NCBI RefSeq assembly: GCF_019794555.1
Contig: NZ_JAIMEP010000006.1
Span: 45,658-109,657 of the forward strand
Source: Streptococcus suis
GTDB lineage: Bacteria; Bacillota; Bacilli; Lactobacillales; Streptococcaceae
DNA: 64,000 nucleotides
Direction: 5' to 3'
Numbering within the stretch: the first letter of the stretch is position 1; every line of letters starts with the position of its first letter. The translations under genes and the position numbers were made by a program. The notes under the pieces were generated by a model, which saw only the letters and a list, made by a program, of their open reading frames with translations, made no database searches and had not been told where the DNA came from. This document shows, piece after piece, positions 18,835 through 27,231 of this stretch.

Positions 18835-19587
18835 GTGAAACAATATAAGAATTACATCTTTGATTTTTATGGTACTCTTGTAGATATTGTAACGGATGAA
18901 AACAAGTTGGAATTATGGGAAAAGCTGGCTGCTATCTATAATTCCTTTGGATGTTCTTATGGTGCTAGACAGCTGAGAAGTGCATTCCAAGAAACTGCGA
19001 ATGAAGCAGAGCTTGATTTGATCCGGATCAGTCCTTACCAAGATGTCGAAATTGACTTAGAGAAAGTATTTGTTCAATTACTGACTGATACCAAATATGG
19101 ACGGGAAACCCAAAATAAACCTGCTGATTTAAAGACTTTCGGACAAATGGTAGCTACCGTATTCCGGGTCCTTTCTCGCGAAAAATTAGAAGCTTATCAG
19201 CATACCTTAGCTACCCTAGAGGAACTACAAAATAGGGGTGCACGAATGTTTATCTTATCCAATGCTCAGCGAATATTTACCCAAGCTGAGATTGAACTAA
19301 CAGGGTGCGCAACCTTTATGGAGAAAATTTATATTTCCTCAGATTATCGCATTAAGAAACCTGAACCCGAATTTCTGCTAGGTTTAATGGGTGAAAATCA
19401 GTTAGATCCAGCTGAAACAGTCTTTGTCGGTAATGACTTGACTTCAGACATTGCTATTGCTCAAGCTGTTGGAATTGATGGTGTCTTACTGAATACTTTC
19501 CCTTATAGCCCTGATGAGATCTTTGCTTACCAAGAAAAAGGTTGGGACTTTACGATTATCGATGATATTATCGAACTGATTCGTTAA
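18835..19587 (+). CDS. HAD-superfamily hydrolase
   Basis: This 250-aa cytoplasmic hydrolase starts with GTG after TAGGAG. Motif I is FDFYGTLVD: the nucleophile Asp is kept but the second Asp of classical phosphatases is Tyr, as in haloacid-dehalogenase and some nucleotidase-like members. Motif II is FILSNAQ, and motif IV is FVGNDLTSDI. The C1-type helical cap lies between. The substrate is unknown. It has its own promoter with a near-cre site and its own terminator, so it is monocistronic. Confidence 0.8.
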   Translation: MKQYKNYIFDFYGTLVDIVTDENKLELWEKLAAIYNSFGCSYGARQLRSAFQETANEAELDLIRISPYQDVEIDLEKVFVQLLTDTKYGRETQNKPADLKTFGQMVATVFRVLSREKLEAYQHTLATLEELQNRGARMFILSNAQRIFTQAEIELTGCATFMEKIYISSDYRIKKPEPEFLLGLMGENQLDPAETVFVGNDLTSDIAIAQAVGIDGVLLNTFPYSPDEIFAYQEKGWDFTIIDDIIELIR

Positions 19588-19593
19588 CTAATC

Positions 19594-19630
19594 AAAGAAC
19601 TACATTCATACATGAAAGTAGTTCTTTTTT
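19594..19630 (+). terminator. Terminator after the HAD gene
   Basis: Ten-base arms AAAGAACTAC (19594-19603) and GTAGTTCTTT (19618-19627) run into T residues. Confidence 0.8.
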
Positions 19631-19749
19631 CTATCATTGCTTCTATGTCGAAGAGAGGTATAACAGACCTTCAGTTGAGAAAATTCCATTTTGTTTTCGT
19701 AAATTTTATTATGTAAATATATAATTTATTATTACCGGAAGGTTCGTTT

Positions 19750-19850
19750 TTGCCATTTCTATTCATTATCTGATATACTGGAGTAGTATTATAAATTAGA
19801 AAGGTTCTGTTTTGGGGTATTCCCAAACAGTAGTCAGATATTCTGGCTAG
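19750..19850 (+). promoter_or_regulatory. trmFO promoter and hairpin-bearing leader
   Basis: TTGCCA (19750-19755), an 18-base spacer, an extended TGA and TATACT (19774-19779) make a promoter. Its leader contains CTGTTT...AAACAG with an inner GGG/CCC (19808-19831) and a smaller hairpin (19835-19849). No T-run follows, so the leader structures are unexplained. Confidence 0.45.
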
Positions 19851-19863
19851 AGGTATTAGTTTC

Positions 19864-21198
19864 ATGTCTCAAACCCACATTAATGTTATCGGAGCTGGCT
19901 TGGCTGGCTCAGAAGCTGCTTATCAGATTGCCAAACGTGGCATCCCTGTCAAACTCTACGAGATGCGTGGTGTCAAGCCGACTCCTCAGCACAAGACAGA
20001 CAAGTTTGCGGAATTGGTTTGTTCCAATTCATTCCGTGGCGATAGTTTGACCAACGCTGTCGGTCTTCTCAAGGAAGAAATGCGTCGTTTGGATTCCATT
20101 ATCATGCGAGCTGGCGAGGCCCACCGTGTGCCTGCTGGGGGTGCCATGGCCATGGATCGTGAGAATTTCTCTCAAGCAGTCACTGATGAGATTTACAACC
20201 ACCCACTGATTGAGGTGATTCGTGAGGAGATTACAGAGATTCCAGAAGATGCTATTACAGTTATCGCGACGGGACCTTTGACATCTGACGCCTTGGCGGA
20301 GAAGATTCACGCGCTTAATGGTGGTGATGGTTTTTACTTCTACGATGCGGCAGCACCGATTGTCGACAGCTCGACCATTAACATGGACTTAGTTTATCTT
20401 AAGTCCCGTTATGACAAGGGAGAAGCTGCCTATCTCAATGCTCCAATGAACAAGGAGCAGTTCACCGCTTTCTATGAGGCCTTGATTTCAGCCGAAGAGG
20501 CGCCGCTCAATTCCTTTGAAAAAGAAAAATACTTTGAGGGCTGTATGCCTATTGAAGTCATGGCCAAACGTGGCATCAAAACCATGCTCTATGGTCCAAT
20601 GAAGCCAGTTGGTCTGGAATACCCAGAAGACTACAAGGGACCTCGTGACGGCGAATACAAGACACCGTACGCAGTTGTCCAACTCCGTCAGGACAACGCA
20701 GCAGGTAGCCTTTACAACATTGTTGGCTTCCAAACTCATCTCAAGTGGGGTGAGCAGAAGCGTGTCTTCCAGATGATTCCAGGACTTGAAAATGCTGAAT
20801 TTGTCCGCTACGGCGTTATGCACCGCAATTCCTACATGGATTCGCCAAACTTATTGGAACAGACCTTTGCGACCAAGAAAAATGCAAATCTATTCTTTGC
20901 AGGTCAAATGACAGGAGTTGAAGGCTATGTCGAGTCTGCCGCCTCTGGCTTAGTGGCCGGAATCAACGCTGTTCGCCGCTTCCGCGGCGAAGACCCAGTC
21001 ATCTTCCCACAGACAACAGCCATCGGAGCTCTGCCATTCTACATCACCCACACCGAAAGCAAGCACTTCCAGCCTATGAATGTCAACTTTGGTATCATCA
21101 AGGAGCTGGATGGGCCGCGTATCCGCGATAAGAAGGAGCGTTATGAAGCAATAGCAGAGCGTTCCCTCAAGGACTTGGAAGAGTTTTTGGCTTACTAA
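19864..21198 (+). CDS. trmFO: Folate/FAD-dependent tRNA (uracil-54) methyltransferase
   Basis: It makes ribothymidine at position 54 of tRNA with methylene-tetrahydrofolate and FADH2. The N-terminal FAD motif is [19 protein letters not shown]. The family blocks [26 protein letters not shown] and [18 protein letters not shown] are all present, the last holding the C-terminal FAD contact. Length 444 aa is normal. The gene is richer in G and C than its neighbours, as expected for a well-conserved housekeeping gene. A terminator follows. Confidence 0.95.
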   Translation: MSQTHINVIGAGLAGSEAAYQIAKRGIPVKLYEMRGVKPTPQHKTDKFAELVCSNSFRGDSLTNAVGLLKEEMRRLDSIIMRAGEAHRVPAGGAMAMDRENFSQAVTDEIYNHPLIEVIREEITEIPEDAITVIATGPLTSDALAEKIHALNGGDGFYFYDAAAPIVDSSTINMDLVYLKSRYDKGEAAYLNAPMNKEQFTAFYEALISAEEAPLNSFEKEKYFEGCMPIEVMAKRGIKTMLYGPMKPVGLEYPEDYKGPRDGEYKTPYAVVQLRQDNAAGSLYNIVGFQTHLKWGEQKRVFQMIPGLENAEFVRYGVMHRNSYMDSPNLLEQTFATKKNANLFFAGQMTGVEGYVESAASGLVAGINAVRRFRGEDPVIFPQTTAIGALPFYITHTESKHFQPMNVNFGIIKELDGPRIRDKKERYEAIAERSLKDLEEFLAY

Positions 21199-21213
21199 GA
21201 TAATCAGATAACT

Positions 21214-21237
21214 CCAGACACCTTCGGGTGTCTTTTG
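21214..21237 (+). terminator. Terminator after trmFO; left copy of a 24-bp direct repeat
   Basis: AGACACC, a UUCG loop and GGTGTCT followed by TTTT. The same 24 bases recur at 21822-21845 on the far side of the toxin-antitoxin pair. Confidence 0.8.
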
Positions 21238-21243
21238 CTATGA

Positions 21244-21289
21244 TTGACATTTTTCCTATTTCAGACTATAATGTTTACATAGTAAACAT
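21244..21289 (+). promoter_or_regulatory. Promoter and palindromic operator of the first RelBE-type module
   Basis: TTGACA (21244-21249) and TATAAT (21267-21272) are 17 bases apart. ATGTTTAC (21271-21278) and GTAAACAT (21282-21289) form a perfect palindrome over the transcription start. Antitoxins of this class usually repress their own promoter through such a site. Confidence 0.75.
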
Positions 21290-21304
21290 ATAGAGGTGAT
21301 ATAA

Positions 21305-21538
21305 ATGCCAACTTTATCAAAACCAATTGCTGTCCGATTTGATGAAGACTTGGTCCAGTTGATTGAAGAAGTTTCTTCTGGACAACATATGACCAAGACG
21401 GACTTTATTCGGGAAGCTGTTTTAGAGAAATTGGAGGATATGTACGATCTCGCTAAGGCGGAACAGACCTATCAAGAATGGTCTGAGAGCGGTAAGAAAA
21501 CCTTTAGCCACGAAGAAATGATGAAACGTTATGGCTAA
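21305..21538 (+). CDS. Ribbon-helix-helix antitoxin (RelB/ParD-like)
   Basis: This 77-aa protein begins with a ribbon-helix-helix DNA-binding domain (PIAVRFDEDLVQLIEEVSSGQHMTKTDFIREAVLEKLED). A charged tail follows that would wrap the toxin. AGAGGTGAT precedes the start. It overlaps the toxin gene by eight bases. By family analogy it neutralises the toxin and represses the operon at the palindrome just upstream. The whole module lies between two identical terminators. Confidence 0.85.
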   Translation: MPTLSKPIAVRFDEDLVQLIEEVSSGQHMTKTDFIREAVLEKLEDMYDLAKAEQTYQEWSESGKKTFSHEEMMKRYG

Positions 21539-21809
21539 GTATCGCGTGGACTATGCTCCGAGTTTCTTTGAAGATATGGATAAGCTCGATAAGGGAACCA
21601 GTCGGCAGATAGCCAGGTGGATTGATAAACATCTGGTAGATGTGGATTTTCCACGTTCTCCTGGAAAGTATTTGACAGGAAACTTAGCTGGCTATGTCCG
21701 CTTTCGTGTTGGAAACTATCGTATCATTGCTGTCGTTGACGAAGGAGAATTGGTTTTGCTCAATCTCCATGTAGGACATCGCTCCGATATTTATAAGAAG
21801 TTGAAATGA
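21531..21809 (+). CDS. RelE/ParE-family toxin
   Basis: This 92-aa protein has the RelE/ParE fold signature: an N-terminal helix pair (APSFFEDMDKLDKGTSRQIARWIDKHL), the strand segment GYVRFRVGNYRIIAVVD and the closing GHRSDIYKKLK. RelE members cleave mRNA on the ribosome and ParE members poison gyrase. Sequence by eye cannot separate the two, although the R-x-GNYR-I and GHR-x-x-(I/V)Y ends look more RelE-like. It is translationally coupled to its antitoxin. Confidence 0.85.
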   Translation: MAKYRVDYAPSFFEDMDKLDKGTSRQIARWIDKHLVDVDFPRSPGKYLTGNLAGYVRFRVGNYRIIAVVDEGELVLLNLHVGHRSDIYKKLK

Positions 21810-21821
21810 GAGAAATTCATG

Positions 21822-21845
21822 CCAGACACCTTCGGGTGTCTTTTG
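21822..21845 (+). terminator. Terminator after the toxin; right copy of the 24-bp direct repeat
   Basis: It is identical in 24 positions to 21214-21237 and ends the toxin-antitoxin transcript. Confidence 0.8.
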
Positions 21846-21883
21846 TGTTATACTGGAGACAGAATATGAGAAAGAGGAGTACT

Positions 21884-22894
21884 ATGAACCAAGATACTTG
21901 GAAGGGGATAATCTTAAAGAAACAGGGGCTACTTACAGCGCAATCTGTTCAAGAAATTTGCCAGAACCTGAACGGCTTGCAGGCACAATTTCAGCCCTAT
22001 GTACATATCGGTTTTCGTAATCGAATGACCAATGAAGCATTTCAAAATCAGGACTGGCAAGCCTCACTGACACGCCAATGGTCACTTCGACGGACAGTTC
22101 ATGCCTACCTCAAATCGGAAATTCCTCTCTATATTCATGAAGGGAGAATGGCAAGCGTTGATTATCTTGAAACAGTAAGTTGGGATGGTGCTCTACCACA
22201 GGTTAAGAAAAAATTTCATCAAGTTATTTTGGAAGCCTTAGAAACTGGCCCTATGACTCGTGAAGAGTTGAAAATTCTTTGCCGAGCTGAGAACATTGGA
22301 GTAGAAGAAGAGAAACAAGTTTTCAATGCATGGGGTGGTCTCCTTCGTTATATGGTTGAACGAGGAGAAATTTACCAAGAGTATGGGGTAAAAAGGTTTC
22401 ATCGGTTACGTGACTTTCAACCACTACCAAAGAAAGAAGCTGAGCTGGAAATAGCACGTCGGTATTTTTCAGGCTTTGGTCCTGTCAGTTTGGCAGATGC
22501 TCGTTATTATTTTAAAGAAAATAAGTCAACCATTCTAGAGTGGATGGCTCAATTAGATTTAAAAACAATTCAAGTAGATGGAGAGGAACGGTTTTACCTT
22601 GGGACGCTTGATGAGGCAGATTTACCTCAGTGTCTTTTCGTTGCTGGGTTTGATCAATTACTTTTGGGGTATGAAAAGAAAAACAACCCATTTTTCGATC
22701 CAAGATACATCCGAAATATCTATACTCTGACAGGTATTGTCAAACCTGTAGTTTTTTATAAAGGACGATTTGTGGCAACTTGGAAACGTGATAAAGGCAC
22801 TATTTTACTAGACATCTTTGAAGACATCAGCCAACAAGAGAAGAAAGAATTGGAAGATTACCGCCAAATGTACGAGGAAGTCCTGAAGCAATAG
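21884..22894 (+). CDS. Winged-helix (HTH_42, YcaQ/AlkZ-like) DNA-binding protein
   Basis: The 336-aa protein belongs to the HTH_42 family, which includes the DNA glycosylases YcaQ and AlkZ that unhook interstrand crosslinks or alkylated bases. The LNGLQAQFQPYVHIGFRNR segment includes the Q-x-Q type motif seen at the active site of that family. The centre holds tandem winged helices (TREELKILCRAENIGVEE, GPVSLADARYYF). The start at 21884 follows AAAGAGG at a good distance. A longer frame from 21806 would run through the terminator and is rejected. Glycosylase activity is inferred from the family only. Confidence 0.75.
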   Translation: MNQDTWKGIILKKQGLLTAQSVQEICQNLNGLQAQFQPYVHIGFRNRMTNEAFQNQDWQASLTRQWSLRRTVHAYLKSEIPLYIHEGRMASVDYLETVSWDGALPQVKKKFHQVILEALETGPMTREELKILCRAENIGVEEEKQVFNAWGGLLRYMVERGEIYQEYGVKRFHRLRDFQPLPKKEAELEIARRYFSGFGPVSLADARYYFKENKSTILEWMAQLDLKTIQVDGEERFYLGTLDEADLPQCLFVAGFDQLLLGYEKKNNPFFDPRYIRNIYTLTGIVKPVVFYKGRFVATWKRDKGTILLDIFEDISQQEKKELEDYRQMYEEVLKQ

Positions 22895-22938
22895 CTGGTT
22901 TATGTTCGGTAAATACGAAAGTTGTAAATAAATAACTA

Positions 22939-22953
22939 AATTTTCTGAATATT
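22939..22953 (+). promoter_or_regulatory. CodY box upstream of the esterase/ATP-grasp operon
   Basis: AATTTTCTGAATATT matches the CodY consensus AATTTTCWGAAAATT in 14 of 15 positions. It lies where the -35 should be for TATAAT at 22969-22974 (extended by TGA). CodY repression in rich conditions is likely. Confidence 0.7.
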
Positions 22954-23002
22954 TCATAAAAACTATGATATAATACTTAAAATACCTATGAAAGAGATTA
23001 CT

Positions 23003-23830
23003 ATGAACAAGTCATACTTTTATTTGGACATGAAAACACATGAATTAGAAGTTCCCTTCACAGGGAGAAACCGCCGTGTCCGCGTATTGTTGCCTAAGGG
23101 ATATGCTGAAGATACGGAAAGGACCTATCCTGTTGTCTATTTCCATGATGGACAAAATGTTCTCTATAGTAAAGAAGCATTTTCAGGACATTCGTGGAAA
23201 GTTATTCCAACGATTAAGCGCAATCCAGATATTAGTAAAATGATTGTGGTGGCGATTGATAATGATGGAATGGAACGGATGCATGAGTATGCAGCTTGGA
23301 AGTACAGTGAAACAAGCATACCAGGTGTTCAATTTGGCGGGAAAGGGACCTTGTACGCCGAATTTGTCATGGATGTGGTAAAACCCTTTATTGATAAAGA
23401 GTACCGGACCAAATCCGACAAGGCACATACGGCTATGATTGGTTCGTCATTGGGTGGCAACATCACACAGTTTATGGGATTAGCCTATCAAGATCAAATT
23501 GGCTGTTTAGGCGTCTTTTCATCTGCTAACTGGCTTCATCAAGATGCATTTGATCGTTTTATTGAGCGTCAAAAACTAGACCCAAATCAACGAATTTACA
23601 TATATGTGGGTACTGAGGAGGCTGATGATACTGACAAAACATTGATGGCAGGCAATATCAAGCAAGCTTATATCAATTCATCATTAACCTATTATCGACA
23701 GTTGATTTCTGGTGGAGTTCATTTGGACAATTTAGAGTTAGAAGTAATTTCAGGTGCTGTACACAATGAGGAGGCTTGGGCCTTATACTTACCAGATTGT
23801 CTACGTTTTTTAAGTGAACATTGGTCATAA
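23003..23830 (+). CDS. Alpha/beta-hydrolase esterase (PF00756-like)
   Basis: This 275-aa esterase has the esterase-D/IroE type fold: RVRVLLPKGY, then YPVVYFHDGQNVLY, the nucleophile elbow GSSLGG (Ser) and a late His in GAVHNEEAW. The start at 23003 has AAAGAG upstream. The ATG at 22988 has no ribosome site. It lacks a signal peptide, so it is cytoplasmic. It is the first gene of a three-gene operon with a second esterase and an ATP-grasp enzyme, behind a CodY box. Substrate unknown. The combination suggests making and trimming an ester- or amide-linked metabolite. Confidence 0.8.
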   Translation: MNKSYFYLDMKTHELEVPFTGRNRRVRVLLPKGYAEDTERTYPVVYFHDGQNVLYSKEAFSGHSWKVIPTIKRNPDISKMIVVAIDNDGMERMHEYAAWKYSETSIPGVQFGGKGTLYAEFVMDVVKPFIDKEYRTKSDKAHTAMIGSSLGGNITQFMGLAYQDQIGCLGVFSSANWLHQDAFDRFIERQKLDPNQRIYIYVGTEEADDTDKTLMAGNIKQAYINSSLTYYRQLISGGVHLDNLELEVISGAVHNEEAWALYLPDCLRFLSEHWS

Positions 23831-23859
23831 ATCAAAAAATATCAAAGGAGGACGTCATT

Positions 23860-24606
23860 ATGCATGTCGAATTTTTAAGTCATTGGTCAGGAAATCTTGG
23901 TCGTGAAATGAACTTGAATCGTTATGGTCACGCAGGTATTCCGGTGCTCGTCTTTGCTTCATCAGGTGGTTCCTATAATGAATATGCTGATTTTGGGATG
24001 ATTGAGGCTTGCCGCGGGTCTATCGAAGCAGGTCATGTACAATTTTTCACCCTTACCAGCTTTGATAATGAAAGTTGGTTGGCCGATTGGAAATCCATTC
24101 ATGATAAGGCAGAGGCTCACCGTGCCTATGAACGCTATGTGATTGAAGAAGCGATTCCATTTATTAAACATAAAACTGGCTGGTTTGATGGTATGATGGC
24201 AACAGGTTGCTCAATGGGAGCTTATCATGCACTGAATTTCTTCTTACAACATCCAGATGTTTTTACAAAAGTCATTGCACTTTCTGGGATTTACGATGCA
24301 CGATATTTCAATCATCATCAAGATTATGGAAATGATGAAGTTGTTTATCAAAACTCTCCAGCAGACTATATTTGGAATCAACATGATGGCTGGTTTATTG
24401 ATAAATACCGCCAAGCGGATATTATTGTATGTACCGGTCTAGGCGATTGGGAACAAGATGGTCTGGATTCATTCTACAACCTAAAACGTGCGTTTGAAGA
24501 AAAAAATATTCCTGCTTGGTTTGATACATGGGGTACAGACGTAGCCCATGACTGGGTATGGTGGAGAAAACAGATGCCATTTTTCCTTCATTCGATTGGA
24601 TTATAA
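23860..24606 (+). CDS. Second esterase of the operon
   Basis: A 248-aa esterase-like alpha/beta hydrolase. The nucleophile elbow is GCSMGA, and a C-terminal His is in GTDVAHDWVWWRKQMPFFL. The latter is the usual position for the catalytic His. The start at 23860 follows a strong AAAGGAGG. The first two residues of the nominal longer frame overlap the previous gene and are not needed. It has no signal peptide. It is unlike the first esterase in detail, so this is probably not a recent duplication. Confidence 0.78.
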   Translation: MHVEFLSHWSGNLGREMNLNRYGHAGIPVLVFASSGGSYNEYADFGMIEACRGSIEAGHVQFFTLTSFDNESWLADWKSIHDKAEAHRAYERYVIEEAIPFIKHKTGWFDGMMATGCSMGAYHALNFFLQHPDVFTKVIALSGIYDARYFNHHQDYGNDEVVYQNSPADYIWNQHDGWFIDKYRQADIIVCTGLGDWEQDGLDSFYNLKRAFEEKNIPAWFDTWGTDVAHDWVWWRKQMPFFLHSIGL

Positions 24607-24623
24607 GCTAGAAAGGATTTTTT

Positions 24624-25790
24624 ATGAATTATCTCGTCATTTCCCCTTTTTATCCTGAAAATTTCCAGCCATTTACTATTGAATTGGCAAAAAAAGAAGG
24701 CGTTACAGTTCTTGGTATTGGACAAGAGCCTTATGATCAGCTCCCTGAAGAACTGAGAAATGCCCTTACAGAGTATTTTCGAGTTGAAAACCTTGAAAAT
24801 CTTGATGAAGTCAAGCGTGCAGCGGCTTTCTTAATTTATAAGCATGGTCCAATGGATCGGGTAGAATCTCATAATGAACATTGGTTAGAGACAGATGCTG
24901 CTCTTCGTGAACAATTCAATATCTTTGGGGCTAAGCCAAGCAATCTTAAAAAGACAAAGTTTAAGTCTGAAATGAAGAAATACTTCACAAAAGCAGGTGT
25001 TCCTGTAGTTCCAGGTATGGTTGTAAAAACTGAAAAAGATATTGAAAAAGCTGTGAAAAAGATTGGTTTTCCACTGATTGCTAAACCTGACAATGGGGTG
25101 GGAGCATCAGGAACCTTTAAGCTGACAAAGAAAGCTGATTTGGAAGACTTTAAAACAGCCTGGGATGGTCGTACAGCTTATTTCTTTGAGAAATTTGTCA
25201 ATTCAAGTATCATTACAACTTATGATGGTTTGATTGACAACAAGGGAAATGTTGTATTTGAAACAGGATTAACTTATGTACATACCCCTTTTGAATTGGT
25301 ACAAAGTAAAAAAGATAATGCCTATTACATTGAAAAAGAGCTTGACCCAAAATTGGTAGCCTACGGACGTGCCATTATCAAAGCATTTGGCATGAAAGAG
25401 CGTTTCTTCCATATTGAATTTTTCAAGGATGGTAAAGATTATATTGCTATCGAATACAATAACCGTATGGCTGGTGGCTTTACAGTAGAATCTTATAACT
25501 ATGCCCATTCAATTGATCTTTTCCGTGATTATGCCAATGTTGTTTCTGGAGGTTCAATTGAGGAACGACGTTTTGAGCCACAATACTGTCTAGTAGCAAC
25601 CCGTCGTGATGCAACAGAATATGTCCACTCTGCAGATGCTATTCGTGATCGTTATTCGGATAAGCTAAAAACAGTAAAACGCATGCCTGACGCCTTCGCA
25701 GAATTACAGGGAAATGATGCCTATCTACTTGTAACCAAAAGCAAGGATGAATTAGATGAAATGATTGCCTTTATTGGCGAAACAAAATAA
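24624..25790 (+). CDS. ATP-grasp carboxylate ligase
   Basis: This 388-aa enzyme has the ATP-grasp fold: a small N-terminal domain, then KTKFKSEMKKYFTKAGVPVVPG. ATP-binding residues are in FPLIAKPDNGVGASGTFKL and the metal-binding end is FFHIEFFKDGKDYIAIEYNNRMAGG. Such enzymes form an amide or thioester from a carboxylate through an acyl phosphate. The acceptor is unknown. It is 17 bases after the second esterase, and a terminator follows, so the three genes form one unit. I know of no established pathway for this trio. Confidence 0.82.
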   Translation: MNYLVISPFYPENFQPFTIELAKKEGVTVLGIGQEPYDQLPEELRNALTEYFRVENLENLDEVKRAAAFLIYKHGPMDRVESHNEHWLETDAALREQFNIFGAKPSNLKKTKFKSEMKKYFTKAGVPVVPGMVVKTEKDIEKAVKKIGFPLIAKPDNGVGASGTFKLTKKADLEDFKTAWDGRTAYFFEKFVNSSIITTYDGLIDNKGNVVFETGLTYVHTPFELVQSKKDNAYYIEKELDPKLVAYGRAIIKAFGMKERFFHIEFFKDGKDYIAIEYNNRMAGGFTVESYNYAHSIDLFRDYANVVSGGSIEERRFEPQYCLVATRRDATEYVHSADAIRDRYSDKLKTVKRMPDAFAELQGNDAYLLVTKSKDELDEMIAFIGETK

Positions 25791-25802
25791 AACAAACTCA
25801 AT

Positions 25803-25826
25803 GACGCCAGAAATGGTGTCTTTTTC
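25803..25826 (+). terminator. Terminator of the esterase/ATP-grasp operon
   Basis: GACGCCA, GAAA loop, TGGTGTC (25803-25820) followed by five T. Confidence 0.85.
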
Positions 25827-25832
25827 CTTTTC

Positions 25833-25867
25833 TTACAACCTTGTAAGTTTATATATCAGAACTGTAA
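25833..25867 (+). promoter_or_regulatory. Two BceR-type operator sites
   Basis: TTACA-ACCT-TGTAA (25833-25846) fits exactly the TNACA-N4-TGTAA motif described for BceR-like regulators. TATCA-GAAC-TGTAA (25854-25867) is a second copy with one mismatch. The sites start 21 bases apart, two helical turns, with a seven-base linker. The probable -10 (TATAAT, 25891-25896) lies downstream, so they are placed for activation. Confidence 0.75.
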
Positions 25868-25928
25868 GGGAACGAGGCAAAACAATTTTCTATAATAGAC
25901 TCATAAGAAATAGAAAGAAGGAAATCAT

Positions 25929-26069
25929 ATGTCATTCAAATTTCTACAAGCAAAGAGAATGGAAGAAAAGGTATTCTCAGAAAAAGAGAAAACTAAACTC
26001 ATGGAACAAGCCATATTCTTAGAAGAGCTCGCCCATGATTTGCAAAGTATGCGATTTATGGCATACTAG
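25929..26069 (+). CDS. Small 46-residue protein at the head of the Bce module
   Basis: This short ORF starts with ATG 25929 after GAAAGAAGGAAATC, a good ribosome site, and stops 12 bases before the lipoprotein gene. The product starts MSFKFLQAKRMEEKVF and is charged and mostly helical, rich in Glu and Lys. It has no signal peptide or membrane segment. Its place directly after the BceR-type operators and its strong ribosome site argue that it is real. I do not recognise the family, and no function is proposed. Confidence 0.6.
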   Translation: MSFKFLQAKRMEEKVFSEKEKTKLMEQAIFLEELAHDLQSMRFMAY

Positions 26070-26081
26070 AAGGAGGAAATT

Positions 26082-26456
26082 ATGAAAAAGAAAGTATTTG
26101 GCTTGCTGGCTTTGGGCAGTATAATGCTAACTGCTTGCTCTCCCTCTTCAGCAAGCCTTAGCTTTGATGAGGGCTATCAAACTTTCCATTACAAGGGAAA
26201 AGACTATGCCGTTAGCAAACAGGAAGTTGCCGAAGATAGTATTCAAGGAACAGAAGTTCAGTTTATGGAATGGCCTGTTGTCAAAGAAGAAGGGGCAGTG
26301 AAAAAGACAGTATCCTTGAATACTATTTATGTAACAACTAACAAGGAATGGGCCATCGGTGTCCAGGATGGTTATTATAAAGTGGACTTAGAAGACAATA
26401 TTGCTGAGTCAGATCGTATCAATTATCAAGAAGTGCTTGATCAAGCAGATGAATAA
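26082..26456 (+). CDS. Small lipoprotein of the Bce module
   Basis: A 124-aa lipoprotein: MKKKVFGLLALGSIMLTACS has a clear signal and the lipobox LTAC. The mature part is short and unrecognised. GAAGGAGG precedes the start. It sits between the small ORF and the ABC ATPase gene, 22 bases from the latter. A peptide-binding or immunity-type role outside the membrane, assisting the transporter, is plausible from context only. Confidence 0.72.
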   Translation: MKKKVFGLLALGSIMLTACSPSSASLSFDEGYQTFHYKGKDYAVSKQEVAEDSIQGTEVQFMEWPVVKEEGAVKKTVSLNTIYVTTNKEWAIGVQDGYYKVDLEDNIAESDRINYQEVLDQADE

Positions 26457-26478
26457 AAAAAGAAAAGTAGGAGTAACT

Positions 26479-27231
26479 ATGTTATTAGAAATCAATCATT
26501 TAGAAAAAGTTTACCGCACGCGGTTTTCAAAAGAGGAAACTCGTGCTTTGCAAGATGTGGATTTTAAGGTAGAAGAGGGCGAGTTTATCGCTATCATGGG
26601 GGAAAGTGGTTCTGGTAAGACGACTTTGCTCAACATTCTAGCAACCCTGGACAAGCCGACGAGGGGCTCTGTTATATTAAACAATCAAGACATCACCAAA
26701 ATCAAGGAAAGCAAGCTGGCGGATTTCCGCTTGCGTAATCTAGGCTTTGTCTTCCAAGATTTCAACCTCTTAGATACCCTGTCTATCCAAGACAATATCT
26801 TTTTACCCCTGGTTTTGGCTCGCGCTAGTCATCAAGAAATGGAGAAAGGTTTGAAAGCTCTGGCGCCAAAACTGCGTATTCAAGATTTGCTGAAAAAACG
26901 TCCCTTTGAACTTTCTGGTGGACAAAAGCAGCGCGTGGCCATTGCTCGTAGTTTGATTACCCAGCCACAGATTGTCCTAGCGGACGAACCGACGGCTGCC
27001 CTAGATTACCGCAATTCGGAAGACTTGCTGAATTTGTTTGAAGACATTAACCTAGACGGACAAACCATTCTCATGGTAACTCACTCAGCCAACGCTGCTA
27101 GCCATGCCAAGCGCGTACTTTTTATCAAGGATGGTCGGATTTTCCACCAATTGTACAAGGCAGGTAAGAGCAATCAAGATTTTGCCAAGGAGATTTCGCT
27201 CAATATGTCTGCACTTTTAGGGGGTGAGTAG
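26479..27231 (+). CDS. BceA-type ABC transporter ATPase
   Basis: A 250-aa ATPase of the MacB/BceA class: Walker [10 protein letters not shown], signature [15 protein letters not shown], Walker [13 protein letters not shown] and switch His in MVTHSANAA. The start at 26479 follows AGTAGGAG. The longer frame from 26401 overlaps the lipoprotein gene and is rejected. It is followed immediately by the permease gene. The pair powers removal of antimicrobial peptides from their lipid II-cycle targets, according to family knowledge. Confidence 0.9.
   Translation: MLLEINHLEKVYRTRFSKEETRALQDVDFKVEEGEFIAIMGESGSGKTTLLNILATLDKPTRGSVILNNQDITKIKESKLADFRLRNLGFVFQDFNLLDTLSIQDNIFLPLVLARASHQEMEKGLKALAPKLRIQDLLKKRPFELSGGQKQRVAIARSLITQPQIVLADEPTAALDYRNSEDLLNLFEDINLDGQTILMVTHSANAASHAKRVLFIKDGRIFHQLYKAGKSNQDFAKEISLNMSALLGGE

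Noticed and set aside
21214..21845. Flanking 24-bp repeats as attachment sites of an integrase element
   Set aside because: There is no recombinase gene between them and the repeats are ordinary UUCG terminators. A recombination origin is kept only as a finding.
25765..26022. 85-codon frame over the end of the ATP-grasp gene and the Bce promoter
   Set aside because: It crosses a terminator and the BceR-type operators, has basic low-complexity sequence and no ribosome site.
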